Assembly: GCA_009768925.2 (NCBI GenBank) | Contig: VHIT02000034.1 | Location: 186,001-250,000, forward strand | Direction: 5' to 3' | Length of the DNA stretch: 64,000 nucleotides | DNA from: Cryptosporidium bovis | Taxonomy: Eukaryota; Apicomplexa; Conoidasida; Eucoccidiorida; Cryptosporidiidae | Shown here: positions 1 to 9,020 of the stretch, one piece after another | Position numbering within the stretch: the first letter of the stretch is position 1 | Layout of the letters: each line of letters begins with the position of its first letter | Made by a program: the position numbers and the translations under genes | The notes under the pieces: generated by a model | Databases searched by the model: none | Told to the model about the DNA's origin: nothing | What the model saw: the letters and a program-made list of their open reading frames with translations, nothing else

Positions 1-1508
1 ATAGGTATTACAGTTAGTAAATAATGTTCATCTAATTCAGACACTCCGGAATTGATTTTTTTTGAATAACTAGTAGTTTCTAAACATAAAGCTTTGTCGC
101 AATTACTTCCGAGATAGTTTCTATTCCAGTCCCAATATTCATTTACTTTAATCCAGTAATACTTTGAAATTCCGCTTGGTTTCTCATTCGAAATTTCAAA
201 AACTAACAGTATTAAATAAGGTTGGACTTTGTTGAACAATAAAGTACCGTAGTAATCGTTAGTTATTATTAGTGGTATAGAATGAGAAACATCAAGGTCC
301 ATTGATAATTCAGAATCATCCAATAATATTGGTCTAAGGCTTGGTAATGTATTTTTTAAATCACTTGAACTGTCATGAGGCACATTTTCATCTGTCGATG
401 CTCTATTGTTTTCAACAGAAGATGTTGTATAATTTCCTCCAATTGATGATACTTGCAAAGATCCTCCTGTAATCTCTCCAGTCTCTATGCCAAACATCTT
501 TGGGTTAAAAGAATGAATCCTTCCTGTACATATGTCTATTTCAAGTTTTTTCTCTGGTATATTCTTATAATGGTCATTTACGTTTACTAATGTAAACGGT
601 CTTTGCAAACCTCCATGAACTAATATGCAACTTCTTGCCAATACAATAACTCCACCTGATAGTGAGTTGTTCAAGTTTTTCCCCGTATTTATGGGAATTA
701 TTTTATATGCATCCATAGGCAATAATTCAAGCTTCTCTAACACTGTGAACTCTGAAATTCTCATGTTCAAATTCAAATAAATTAAAGAAGATGAATTCGA
801 ATGAGACTGAATTGAACCATTGCTTACTGGCCCGATTCTGGTTAGAAGGGCAATTCTAGGTTGCAAACACATTTGACTGTGCTCATCATGTATTAGGCAT
901 GAATCTATAATAGTATCGATAAATAAATCCGTCTCTGATGAAATTCCCCAGCATACGCTCAATAGTAACTTTTGACCGTAATATCCTGATAAGTTGATCT
1001 TATAAGTTACTAATACCAAACATTTTGCAAATGTTATCATAATAGAGAAAATATTTGAATCAAGTGTATTTCCAAATACTATTTGCTCCATTTTAACATT
1101 CTCATCCATATCGACAATAGTTAAACACTTATTATTACAAGATCCTTCTAGTAAATCTTCTATATTTATTTTATCCTTACTTACAAGTTCTAATTCATCA
1201 TATTCTGTCGAATAACGATATATCATTATCTCCAAATTCATAAACAACAGCGCCATATAGTCTGTAACTCCATCAACTCCCTTAATTGTTGTAGATGCTA
1301 TTGGAGCTAACAAAAGTCTACATGACGTCACATATTCTATTTTATTGTCTACTGTTACTTCGTATATTTCCAATGAGTCGCTTTTTATCAGTGCAATGTC
1401 CAAACCACCACCATTATCATTTAAATCATCCCTCTTCCTCACAAACTTGCCAAATAGCGAAAACTCTGGTCTTTCATTCCTACAGTATGTGTCCAAAACT
1501 GCTGTCAT
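1..1508 (-). CDS. CPSF1: CPSF160 (cleavage and polyadenylation factor subunit 1), 5' part
   Basis: About 502 N-terminal residues of a protein whose 3' part lies left of the window. In the family, CPSF160 is the three-beta-propeller scaffold of the nuclear complex that recognises the poly(A) signal and cleaves pre-mRNA. Seen: a long open frame from the ATG at 1508-1506 with an in-frame stop upstream and no earlier Met. The pattern SLIYLNLN, then ELLPMDAYKIIPI, then SGGVIVLARSCILVHGG matches the conserved first-propeller stretch of CPSF160 (a LPxD..x..P..GGVxV motif). It fits this better than its relatives DDB1 and SF3b130. An Asn/Ser-rich insertion follows the GGV motif. An E2F-like site lies about 210 bp upstream. 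The frame shows no intron here. Assignment is by recalled motif resemblance. Confidence 0.72.
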   Translation of the reverse strand, partial: MTAVLDTYCRNERPEFSLFGKFVRKRDDLNDNGGGLDIALIKSDSLEIYEVTVDNKIEYVTSCRLLLAPIASTTIKGVDGVTDYMALLFMNLEIMIYRYSTEYDELELVSKDKINIEDLLEGSCNNKCLTIVDMDENVKMEQIVFGNTLDSNIFSIMITFAKCLVLVTYKINLSGYYGQKLLLSVCWGISSETDLFIDTIIDSCLIHDEHSQMCLQPRIALLTRIGPVSNGSIQSHSNSSSLIYLNLNMRISEFTVLEKLELLPMDAYKIIPINTGKNLNNSLSGGVIVLARSCILVHGGLQRPFTLVNVNDHYKNIPEKKLEIDICTGRIHSFNPKMFGIETGEITGGSLQVSSIGGNYTTSSVENNRASTDENVPHDSSSDLKNTLPSLRPILLDDSELSMDLDVSHSIPLIITNDYYGTLLFNKVQPYLILLVFEISNEKPSGISKYYWIKVNEYWDWNRNYLGSNCDKALCLETTSYSKKINSGVSELDEHYLLTVIP

Positions 1509-1716
1509 TATTTTCCATACATGCGTCTCGTTAACATATTACTTTTTTTGTTCACTCCAAAACAAAGCCTACTTCATGTGAAATATGAAAATTATTTATT
1601 CTAAAGTAAAATTATGAACACTTTCCAATTATATTTATGTTCTTTGTAATCACCTATTATTTTTCTGTCCTGCAAACATTCAATATAGATCATAATTGAT
1701 ATCATGGTACCTTATG

Positions 1717-1723
1717 TGGCGCC
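1717..1723. promoter_or_regulatory. E2F-like TGGCGCC element
   Basis: TGGCGCC in otherwise AT-rich DNA, about 210 bp upstream of the CPSF160 ATG and downstream of PRMT1. The rest of the gap 1509-2084 shows nothing recognisable. The role in CPSF160 transcription is inferred from position. Confidence 0.45.
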
Positions 1724-2084
1724 TGCGGTAATAAGTCGTAACCACAAAACACATTACAAATCATGAAATAACAAATAAAAAAATCACGAAAACGATATAG
1801 CACAGATAAATTTATGCACATTATTTAGATATAATTAGATCTACTATGAATCTATTTACGTGGTGAAACAAGAAAACAAACATCTTATCCGTGAGTGATC
1901 GGGTGTCAACAATTCTCTTGATATTAACTGATATTACGTGTTTAGTAGAAACAAAATTATGGTTTGAACAATGCAGGGATGCTTATTTAAGAAGAAACCA
2001 GCGTATCATATATTTTGTTTTTAACCTGTTTGACTAGAATAACGCCTTATCCTACCATTATATATATGTTTGTCTACCTTAGGT

Positions 2085-3131
2085 TTATCTGAGTCTATAA
2101 AAGTTAATTCTCTCAATAATTGAATCATCTTTATTAAAATTGAATTTAATTTTAATGTCTAAATCTCTTATGTTTTTGGAATTTTTCTTTAAAGCAAACA
2201 TTCCGGTAATAATATCATCTTGATTGCATACAAGATCATCTTCAAAATAAAAAACTGATTGCTTCCAATGAGTATATTTACCGAAAGGACTTGTTGTAAA
2301 GGAAATAGGTTTGTGACCACTTCCAAAAATGACATCAAACCACACAATAAAAGCGTGTACGTAGTCTTTTCTTGTAACTTTTAACTGAAATGCAGAAGCA
2401 AACTCAAGATCTTCTTTCTTGCATTTATATAAATCAATATTAAATATACAACATGATGTTGTATTCACGGCATTTTCTGATACAGTATCTATGATGGGTT
2501 CCTCCATAATACATGGTTTTACAAATTGATAATTAAATCCATAAACGTTATTCCAATAACCCAACTTTTCTTGTTTATATTCAGCATCTTCAATTCCAGC
2601 AATGTACATTTGGGCTTTATCTGGGAATATTAATCCACCTTCAACAAGCCATTTATCTCTACAATATAACACCGTATCTAACATCGATTCAAATAATAAT
2701 AAATACCCCATCCATTCCGAAATAATGATATCTACTTTCTCAACAGGTAGCACTGCCTCTTCTGCCTTGCTTTGTATAAATGTAATCTTGTCAGAGAGAT
2801 TATTATCCCTAATAATATTCCTAGAAACATGAACTATCTCTGAACACTCAATACCATAAACATGTTTTGCTCCAGCAGCAGCAGCAAACATACATAATAT
2901 TCCTGTGCCGCTACCTACGTCAAGTACTATTTTGTTTTGAAATAAGTGTTTATTGTACATAATAGCCCTTTGGTATGTTCCAGTTCGAACTGAATCTTTT
3001 AACATCTCTTCGTGAATGCCGAAATGGGCATATGAATTAAAGTAGTAGTCTGCACTGCTTATATCCTCCTGAACAAGAGGGTTCCATGAACTCTTGAATT
3101 CGTTAAGCTCCTCCACTGTTGGTTGAATCAT
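2085..3131 (-). CDS. PRMT1: Type I protein arginine N-methyltransferase (PRMT1-like)
   Basis: Transfers methyl groups from S-adenosylmethionine to arginines, typically on histones and RNA-binding proteins. 348 residues, the usual PRMT1 length, in one exon. Seen: YFNSYAHFGIHEEMLKD at 30-46 (family signature YFxxYxxxxxHxxML). SAM-binding VLDVGSGTG is at 69-77. The double-Glu hairpin SEWMGYLLLFESM carries E139 and E148, the substrate-arginine clamp. The THW loop is at 287-289 (FGKYTHWKQ). All catalytic motifs are intact, so the enzyme should be active. It is divergent from the DBP5 gene with a shared 717-bp intergenic region holding two E2F-like sites. PRMT3/6/8 are excluded only by the lack of extra N-terminal domains and by overall resemblance. 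Confidence 0.93.
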   Translation of the reverse strand: MIQPTVEELNEFKSSWNPLVQEDISSADYYFNSYAHFGIHEEMLKDSVRTGTYQRAIMYNKHLFQNKIVLDVGSGTGILCMFAAAAGAKHVYGIECSEIVHVSRNIIRDNNLSDKITFIQSKAEEAVLPVEKVDIIISEWMGYLLLFESMLDTVLYCRDKWLVEGGLIFPDKAQMYIAGIEDAEYKQEKLGYWNNVYGFNYQFVKPCIMEEPIIDTVSENAVNTTSCCIFNIDLYKCKKEDLEFASAFQLKVTRKDYVHAFIVWFDVIFGSGHKPISFTTSPFGKYTHWKQSVFYFEDDLVCNQDDIITGMFALKKNSKNIRDLDIKIKFNFNKDDSIIERINFYRLR

Positions 3132-3552
3132 ATTTTCTTATTTGTACAGAAGAGGTAGATATTGACCTTGCTATTTAACTAAACGTTTTTTAATCAGGGT
3201 TGCAAATGCCTAAAATACGTACACTCCTTCTCAGAGAAAACAAATTAGAAAGATGCTCTCAATATTATATATGATCTGTTCTTCTGGTATAATATAATAC
3301 AAATTTATTTACTGTGCTATCACCTCTTTTAAATATATATGTATATAGGTGAACAACAGGTTTTTATATATTATATCTCACTCTTTAATGAGCAACAATG
3401 CACTTCCTAAAACTGTATCAACTTCTTACACCTTTAAAGAGTGTATATTCAATATATACTCGAATGAATCTTAATAATGAAAATATCAAATGGCAGTGCA
3501 ATTTAATCAACCAAATTACTCCTAAACTTTTGACATTTTATTGTCTAAATAT

Positions 3553-3572
3553 GCCCGCCAAAAGTGGCGCCA
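3553..3572. promoter_or_regulatory. Paired E2F-like sites in divergent PRMT1/DBP5 promoter
   Basis: GCCCGCCAAAA at 3553-3563 (reverse complement of a classical TTTTGGCGGGC E2F site) sits 1 bp from the palindrome TGGCGCCA at 3565-3572. They lie between two divergently transcribed genes, about 420 bp from the PRMT1 start and 280 bp from the DBP5 start. Shared regulation is inferred. Nothing else is recognisable in 3132-3848. Confidence 0.55.
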
Positions 3573-3848
3573 TTTAGATACTTGTTAATAGTTCAGTATT
3601 GCTGCAAAGGGTCACGATATTTTGACACTTTTTAATAGGAAAAGGGTGAAAAAGGAGTGTTAAAGCAAAGAAAACACAACTACAGGAGTATTAAATTTTA
3701 TATAGTACTCTTGTAATTAGAAGACGTGCTTTTCTCTTCTAATATTGATTCTTCCGAAAGTCCTGATAGTTTGGTGATTAAGCAGTGTAGATAATAATAT
3801 ATATGTATAATATCTGATTATCATTAAAAAATATATTTAATTTATTAA

Positions 3849-5444
3849 ATGATAGCTGAGGAGAATAGAAAGAGTGATAAGTCAAAGACTGACTCAGAGG
3901 AAAATGGAGAGGTTGCAAATGTGGATGAACTAAAAGAGTATTTTAGGGATATATCCTCTAATTCTTGCGAGAATGGTGCAAGTAAGGAATGTAGCGGTAG
4001 TAACAATGGTCTGGAGAGTGATGAATTAGTGAATCTAAAGACTGAGTTTGGAAGAGAAGGTAATATAATTATAGAGGCAGAAGCATCATCAAGGGAGAAT
4101 AAAGGAAATGATGAATATATGAACTTGAAAGAAGTTGATTCATCTTCAATATCAGTTGAAGCCGTTGACTCTAAGACTCAACTTTATTCTGCAAAGGACT
4201 GGTCTGATTTAAACTTATCTCACGATCTTCTTAAAGGGATTTATAATAAGGGCTTTACAAGGCCTTCAAAAATTCAAGCAGCTGCATTGCCACTTATATT
4301 TAATTCACCGATGAATTTAATAGCTCAGGCCCACAATGGTAGTGGGAAAACGGCCACATTTGCCCTAGCAATGCTAGGAAAAGTAGACACTAAAATTATA
4401 CATCCACAATGTATGTGTTTATGCCCAACAAGAGAACTCGCTCGTCAAAACATGGACGTAGTTAATGATCTTGGGTGTTTCACTGGGATCACGACATGGT
4501 TAGTTGTTGCCCAGGGGGATAAGTATGACAGAACTATTGGAGCACAAATAGTTATCTGTACACCTGGAAAAATGCAAGACTTCCTAAAAAAACGTGCTTT
4601 TCCAACTGAATATTTGAAGTTAATGGTTATAGATGAGGCTGACGAAATGATCGATCATAGAAATATGATGGCACCACAAGTTGGACAAATTAGAAAATTT
4701 TTCAAGCAAAGTTTACAGATATTACTGTTTAGTGCAACATATCATGATGAAGTTAGACAGTTTGCTGAAAAAATTGTTCCAAATGCAAATAAGATAAGTG
4801 TTAAAAAAGAGGAATTAACGTTAAATACAATACAGCAGTTTTATGTGATATGTAATGATGAAAACGATAAACTAACATTTTTATCTGATCTTTATTCATG
4901 TATGTCTATTGGTCAGTCAATCATATTTGTAAACACCAGAAAAACAGCTTTTTCTATTGCTGAAAATATGAGAAAAGAAGGTCATGCTATTTCAGTTATT
5001 TGCGGAACTCAAACTAATTCTGGTGAGAAAATGGATCATGAAATACGCGATCAGGTTATGGATTCATTTAGAAATGGTGAAACAAAAGTCTTAATATCAA
5101 CAGATGTGTTGTCTAGAGGAATTGATGTGCCTCAAGTTACATTAGTCATTAATTTTGACATTCCTGTTAGATTTAACAATTCTAACATTTCGAATTCTAA
5201 TTCATTTGGTGTGGCTGGCTTCCCATCCACTCCTGATCAGTCTATTCAGGTTGAGAATGAGACATATATTCACAGAATTGGAAGAACCGGAAGATTTGGT
5301 TTAAATGGTATATCTATTAATTTTATACTACCAAGTCAACTCTTTTTAATTAATCAAATCGAAACATATTATAATTGTAAAATACAGCCTATTGAAAAAG
5401 ATATTGAAAATCTTGAACAAATACTAACCTCTCTTAGAACTTAA
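3849..5444 (+). CDS. DBP5: DEAD-box RNA helicase, DBP5/DDX19 type
   Basis: ATP-dependent RNA helicase which, in the family, remodels mRNPs at the cytoplasmic face of the nuclear pore during mRNA export. 531 residues. Seen: an acidic, Ser/Glu-rich N-terminal extension of about 110 residues; Q-motif region GFTRPSKIQAAALP; Walker A AHNGSGKT (161-168); PTRELARQ; DEAD at 262-265; FSAT; the DBP5-like stretch TLNTIQQFYVICNDENDKL; STDVLSRGIDVPQV; and HRIGRTGRFG. The motif I form and the strand-order phrases LDTI-QYYV and NETYxHRIGRTGRFG are characteristic of DBP5/DDX19 rather than eIF4A. A 25-residue Ser/Asn-rich insertion sits before the motif VI region (FNNSNISNSNSFG). Single exon. The 3' region 5445-5748 is plain AT-rich DNA. 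Confidence 0.88.
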   Translation: MIAEENRKSDKSKTDSEENGEVANVDELKEYFRDISSNSCENGASKECSGSNNGLESDELVNLKTEFGREGNIIIEAEASSRENKGNDEYMNLKEVDSSSISVEAVDSKTQLYSAKDWSDLNLSHDLLKGIYNKGFTRPSKIQAAALPLIFNSPMNLIAQAHNGSGKTATFALAMLGKVDTKIIHPQCMCLCPTRELARQNMDVVNDLGCFTGITTWLVVAQGDKYDRTIGAQIVICTPGKMQDFLKKRAFPTEYLKLMVIDEADEMIDHRNMMAPQVGQIRKFFKQSLQILLFSATYHDEVRQFAEKIVPNANKISVKKEELTLNTIQQFYVICNDENDKLTFLSDLYSCMSIGQSIIFVNTRKTAFSIAENMRKEGHAISVICGTQTNSGEKMDHEIRDQVMDSFRNGETKVLISTDVLSRGIDVPQVTLVINFDIPVRFNNSNISNSNSFGVAGFPSTPDQSIQVENETYIHRIGRTGRFGLNGISINFILPSQLFLINQIETYYNCKIQPIEKDIENLEQILTSLRT

Positions 5445-5742
5445 TATCTTAATTACTGAAATTTTCACTTTATCTAAAATAATATATTTAGAGTATAATT
5501 AGTTTTCAAAGGCATTGTTTATTATTTCTAAATTAATTTAATTCTGAATTTTTGTCTCGACCTAATTTATTATAATGTATACATCTTTACAATGTCAACT
5601 GTTGCTGTTACTCTGAAAAGGCAGCGAATTATGAATTGTAAATACATAGAAACCAATACTTGTAACACAGAAACCGATCTCCCTTGTAAGTTACCTCTAA
5701 TGTGCAAATTCAACACTATTTGTCACGATTTCCAATCGGCGG

Positions 5743-5747
5743 AAAAA
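5743..5747 (-). terminator. RNA polymerase III T5 terminator of tRNA-Ser
   Basis: Five T residues on the minus strand, beginning 2 nt after the tRNA-Ser 3' end. This is the standard Pol III stop. Confidence 0.75.
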
Positions 5748-5748
5748 T

Positions 5749-5830
5749 CGACAATGGCAGGATTCGAACCTGCGCAGCGAGACGCTATCAGTTTTCGAGA
5801 CTGACCTCTTAACCACTCGAGCACATTGCC
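5749..5830 (-). tRNA. tRNA-Ser(CGA), reading codon UCG
   Basis: An 82-nt sequence folds into a complete class II tRNA. Acceptor GGCAATG pairs with CATTGTC (one G-T pair). The D arm is CTC-GAGTGGTTAA-GAG. The anticodon stem TCAGT/ACTGA has loop CTCGAAA, giving anticodon CGA. The long variable arm has stem AGCG/CGCT, typical of serine tRNAs. The T arm is GCAGG-TTCGAAT-CCTGC. Discriminator base 73 is G, as expected for eukaryotic tRNA-Ser. No CCA is encoded. The internal B box GGTTCGAATCC is canonical. There is no intron. A T5 terminator follows directly. Confidence 0.96.
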
Positions 5831-6208
5831 TAAACCGAGACGCAGCCATTAAAATATGGTCAATATTGTCCATTGTTCACTTTGCCTTGAACAAAGCAGT
5901 ATATAATTCCGAATGTGTGGATGGCAGCAATATCCACCTTTATTGTTTACAGGTTTTCTCTCCCGCTGTAATTGTTACTCCATAAGAAAGGTTTACTATT
6001 ATCAACTTCGAATTATAAATGAGCAAATATATAATGAAAATTGAAACGAAAAAAAGACACACTTACTTCAAAAAAAGAGAAACACGGGTGCTTGTTTGAT
6101 CAAGTAATCTAAAAATCAATACTACTATTCAACATGTAAGTTAAAAATTAAGAGTTTGTTTAGATTTATTTATCATATTATTATTTGTTCTACTGCTAAT
6201 GCTTACAT

Positions 6209-6493
6209 TTATTCCCAATTCATTCTGTCGTCTACTAGCTCTCCTAGGTATTTTCTGGCAGTTTCTTTATCTATAGAATAAAGCCTTCCATTGGAATCAA
6301 AAGTCATATAAACGACGCTTGTAATTTGTGTAACGGCAAGGAGCTCACCCATGTTGCCTTCTCTGTTATTAACCCCGAAAGAAGAACTTCTAAGTTCCAC
6401 ACCATCTTTTATTACTACATGTGTTGGATGCTTCGGTCTTAGTATTGACATTGAATTTAATTCATTTATCTCTTGTGTGAAATCTAAGGACAT
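6209..6493 (-). CDS. Small hypothetical protein, 94 residues
   Basis: A single-exon frame with a plausible coding composition, mixed hydrophobic and charged, unlike the Phe/Leu/Ser-rich shadow frames. I do not recognise the family. Seen: no signal peptide or membrane segment. The N-terminal half contains PKHPTHVVIKDGVELRSSS; the middle (VTQITSVVYMTFDSNGRLYSID) looks like alternating beta strands; the C-terminus KYLGELVDDRMNWE is acidic and likely helical. A GCGCCA element lies about 290 bp upstream. The flanks 5831-6208 (towards the tRNA) and 6494-7240 (5' side) hold no other gene that I can see. Confidence 0.6.
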   Translation of the reverse strand: MSLDFTQEINELNSMSILRPKHPTHVVIKDGVELRSSSFGVNNREGNMGELLAVTQITSVVYMTFDSNGRLYSIDKETARKYLGELVDDRMNWE

Positions 6494-6711
6494 TTTTACT
6501 AATAATTTGCACCTATGCTGTGATATATATCAATTCGTTACTGTTATTTACTTTTGATGATTCACCAAAGAACAAAGTTTCTTCAGGTAATTTTGTGTTG
6601 AAAATGAATACAAAGCAAAATGAAACAGGCATACAGACTTGTTTTTTTATAAGTCTGTGGTCCTATTGCAAATACCACAAAGTTAATCTTTTTAATTTAA
6701 TGGCCATCTTC

Positions 6712-6726
6712 ACCCCCCACCCCCCC
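6712..6726 (-). other. G-tract pair (G7-T-G6 on minus strand)
   Basis: Runs of six and seven C separated by one A on the plus strand, at roughly 6713-6726, in a region otherwise nearly free of G/C runs. They lie about 220 bp upstream of the 94-residue gene. On the transcribed orientation of that gene this reads as two long G tracts, which could stack as G3 blocks. Function unknown. Confidence 0.5.
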
Positions 6727-6782
6727 TCGAAGGAATAACAATTATAATGCACTTAAATAGGATATAAATGCATTACAATCTA

Positions 6783-6788
6783 GCGCCA
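6783..6788. promoter_or_regulatory. E2F-like GCGCCA element
   Basis: TAGCGCCACG (core GCGCCA) about 290 bp upstream of the 94-residue gene on the minus strand. No other recognisable element was found in 6494-7240 apart from the G-tract pair. Confidence 0.4.
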
Positions 6789-7240
6789 CGTCTTTAAATG
6801 CGTTTGTTTAAATAAATGGAATGAAAATAAGTCTATTATAAAGCGTGAAATAAATGATAATGTAAGAATAATTTCACATGAGTATCTATGTAATATTTTC
6901 TGTTAAACTTACTAATGAGGCTAGATAGTTGTATTTAACGTAACATACAATCTAAATATGAAACACGATAAACCGAAACGTGACAATTATATGAACTAAT
7001 TAAAATATTCGTTCTTAAGTGAACAGGATTTAAATGATAACACAAGATGTGCTGTAAACTATGTTGGCAGTTTTCTATGAAACTATATCATATATTAGAA
7101 CAATCTTGGATTTCTTGAAGTAAATATTCAATTTTTGTTTGTTCAAAGTGGATCTAAATGAAGGTAAATATTCAAAAACAACAAAACAACAATGTGAATA
7201 TTTTTAATTAGCGACAAAATTGAAATAGTGATATATTTAT

Positions 7241-8263
7241 TTATAAACTTGCCTTTGGAGGTAATCTATTACCTAGGTTTTTAAGTGTTTGTTTTAACTT
7301 ATTTTCACAGTCTCTCCCTTGAAATTTTATCTTTTGCTTTAAGTTATTATTAAAATTATGGAGTATATCATTAGTAGAGATACAAATTGAAATGCTAAAA
7401 TTACTAATTACTTTATTTGTTGAATAAACTATGCAATCCTAATATGCAAATATTAACATTGTGATAAATGAAATAGTGACACTTCATTTACTTACCTGCA
7501 AGACATTATCCATATATATTTTGCTTGAGCATATGTCATTTAGGCAGAAATCTTCTTTAATCAACAGTCTACTAGGCTCAATATAAAGTCCAACTCCAAC
7601 ACACTTAACAAATGATTCTTTTATGGTCCAGTATTCCATAAACTTTGGAATATCATCATTTATGTAATTCCACTCAGATTCACTAAATACATTTCTCATA
7701 TTGGAAAAGAATTTCGAAATGTGATTCTCACTTTTGTTTCTATTTGGAAACTCAAGCTTCATTACATCTACTCCAATAATAAACTTTGAAATTGCGATAA
7801 CCACTATTTCGTTATCATGCGAAATATTAAAGTGAATAGTGCATTTATCTTCATCTTCAAAGAAAATATACGGCTTTTCCCCATTTACACGAACTATTTT
7901 TAATTTATTTGGTGGTACTCCACAATAATTTCCCAGATATACCCTAATTAGCATTACGCCTGTTAAAGATCTTATTTTGTCTGGAAGCATTTTAAAACTT
8001 GTTTTAAAATATTAGAATTGTGTTTCTAGTTAGTATTTGCGACAATATTCGTTTAACAACACATATTCACAAATATATATTGCTTTAAATAAAACAGGTG
8101 TTTAAACTTACTTTTTAATCTTATTATACTCCTCGACGTTTAAAAATTCATCTTTGAGCTCATTTATTAAAGATTCAAAATTTACGTTGCTATCGAGTTC
8201 GTTTATATTGCTCCATATCACACATATGTCATTTGTTTCAAGTATTTTTCTTATGTTCAACAT
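7241..8263 (-). CDS. Sfp/AASDHPPT-type 4'-phosphopantetheinyl transferase, three exons
   Basis: Attaches 4'-phosphopantetheine from CoA to acyl carrier protein domains. In Cryptosporidium this serves the giant type I FAS and PKS. Model: exon 1 8263-8112, intron 8111-7998 (114 nt, GTAAGT...CAAG, contains TACTAAC), exon 2 7997-7496, intron 7495-7439 (57 nt, GTAAGT...TTAG), exon 3 7438-7241. Total 283 residues, with phases consistent throughout. The first junction creates YNKIKNFKMLPDKIRSLTG, matching the family's ERI.F.F..D..rSLaGR region. Other motifs: FNISHDNEIVV, IGVDVMKLE (metal-binding Asp), FSESEW, and WTIKESFVKCVGVGL (family WxxKES.xK..G.GL). The reading frame stays open upstream of 8263 to about 8397 (ILWVTFNTNRYDFFSPE), resembling the N-terminal RWAF...W region. 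The true start may therefore be further upstream, possibly across another short intron. Confidence 0.82.
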
Positions 8264-8463
8264 ATTTATCTTTGATATTCTTCTTTTTCTAATTGGAAGT
8301 GTTGTTATCTCAGGCGAAAAAAAGTCATACCGGTTTGTATTAAATGTTACCCACAGTATTACTTGTATAAAATAGGAACTTGACCTTATTATTATTTATT
8401 TATTTTTTTCGCCATAAATACCAAATGACATATTCCATTGCACTTAAAAGTCAAAATGCACAG

Positions 8464-8497
8464 AAGCGCCACCGTCGGGCGGGCACGTTTGGCGCTT
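8464..8497. promoter_or_regulatory. Inverted pair of E2F-like sites
   Basis: AAGCGCCA at 8464-8471 and its exact reverse complement TGGCGCTT at 8490-8497 flank a GC-rich spacer (CCGTCGGGCGGGCACGTT). This is the most GC-rich spot between the divergent transferase and DHHC genes, so it is a likely shared promoter element. The remainder of 8264-9020 contains no convincing gene. Confidence 0.55.
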
Positions 8498-9020
8498 ACG
8501 TGTAAAAGCTAGGAAATGGGGAAATGTACAGAGGGTGGTAGGAAGAAATAGAAAAAATCACAGGTAAATGCTGATAATGGATAAACATCTGTATATCTGA
8601 CTGTAAAAAGAGGGATATAATGTAAAGTAAGGGGTACATATAAATAAATTGTGATATTTTACAGGACGAAAAAAAATTTGAATGAATTTGTGGTAATTGT
8701 TTGTGTGTCAAGGAGGCTTAACGTGGGAAAGAAGAAAAGGCGAGTGTAGAACTCATAAGTATTTATAAAATAAAACAATCAAATAAATATATTTATGTAT
8801 CTTTTATATATAAGATATCAAAGCATTGATATATATTTTTTATAGGTATTGCCTATATCACTACATGGGTAACAAACCGATATTATTTAATTGGTTTGAA
8901 ATATATGTTTTGTCTGACAGTTGAATGAAACAAAGTTAATGAACAGCAAGTAGTGCTTTTAGTTTAAAGAGCAACTTGTTGACGACTAATAATTAACATA
9001 GACAGTGATTACACAGTTAT

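Noticed and set aside
1295-1581. Two overlapping plus-strand ORFs of about 79 residues
   Set aside because: Antisense shadows of the CPSF160 first exon; Ser/Leu/Phe-rich composition typical of the complement of coding DNA here.
5592-5804. 70-residue plus-strand ORF
   Set aside because: It runs antisense through most of the tRNA-Ser gene and has no protein-like features.
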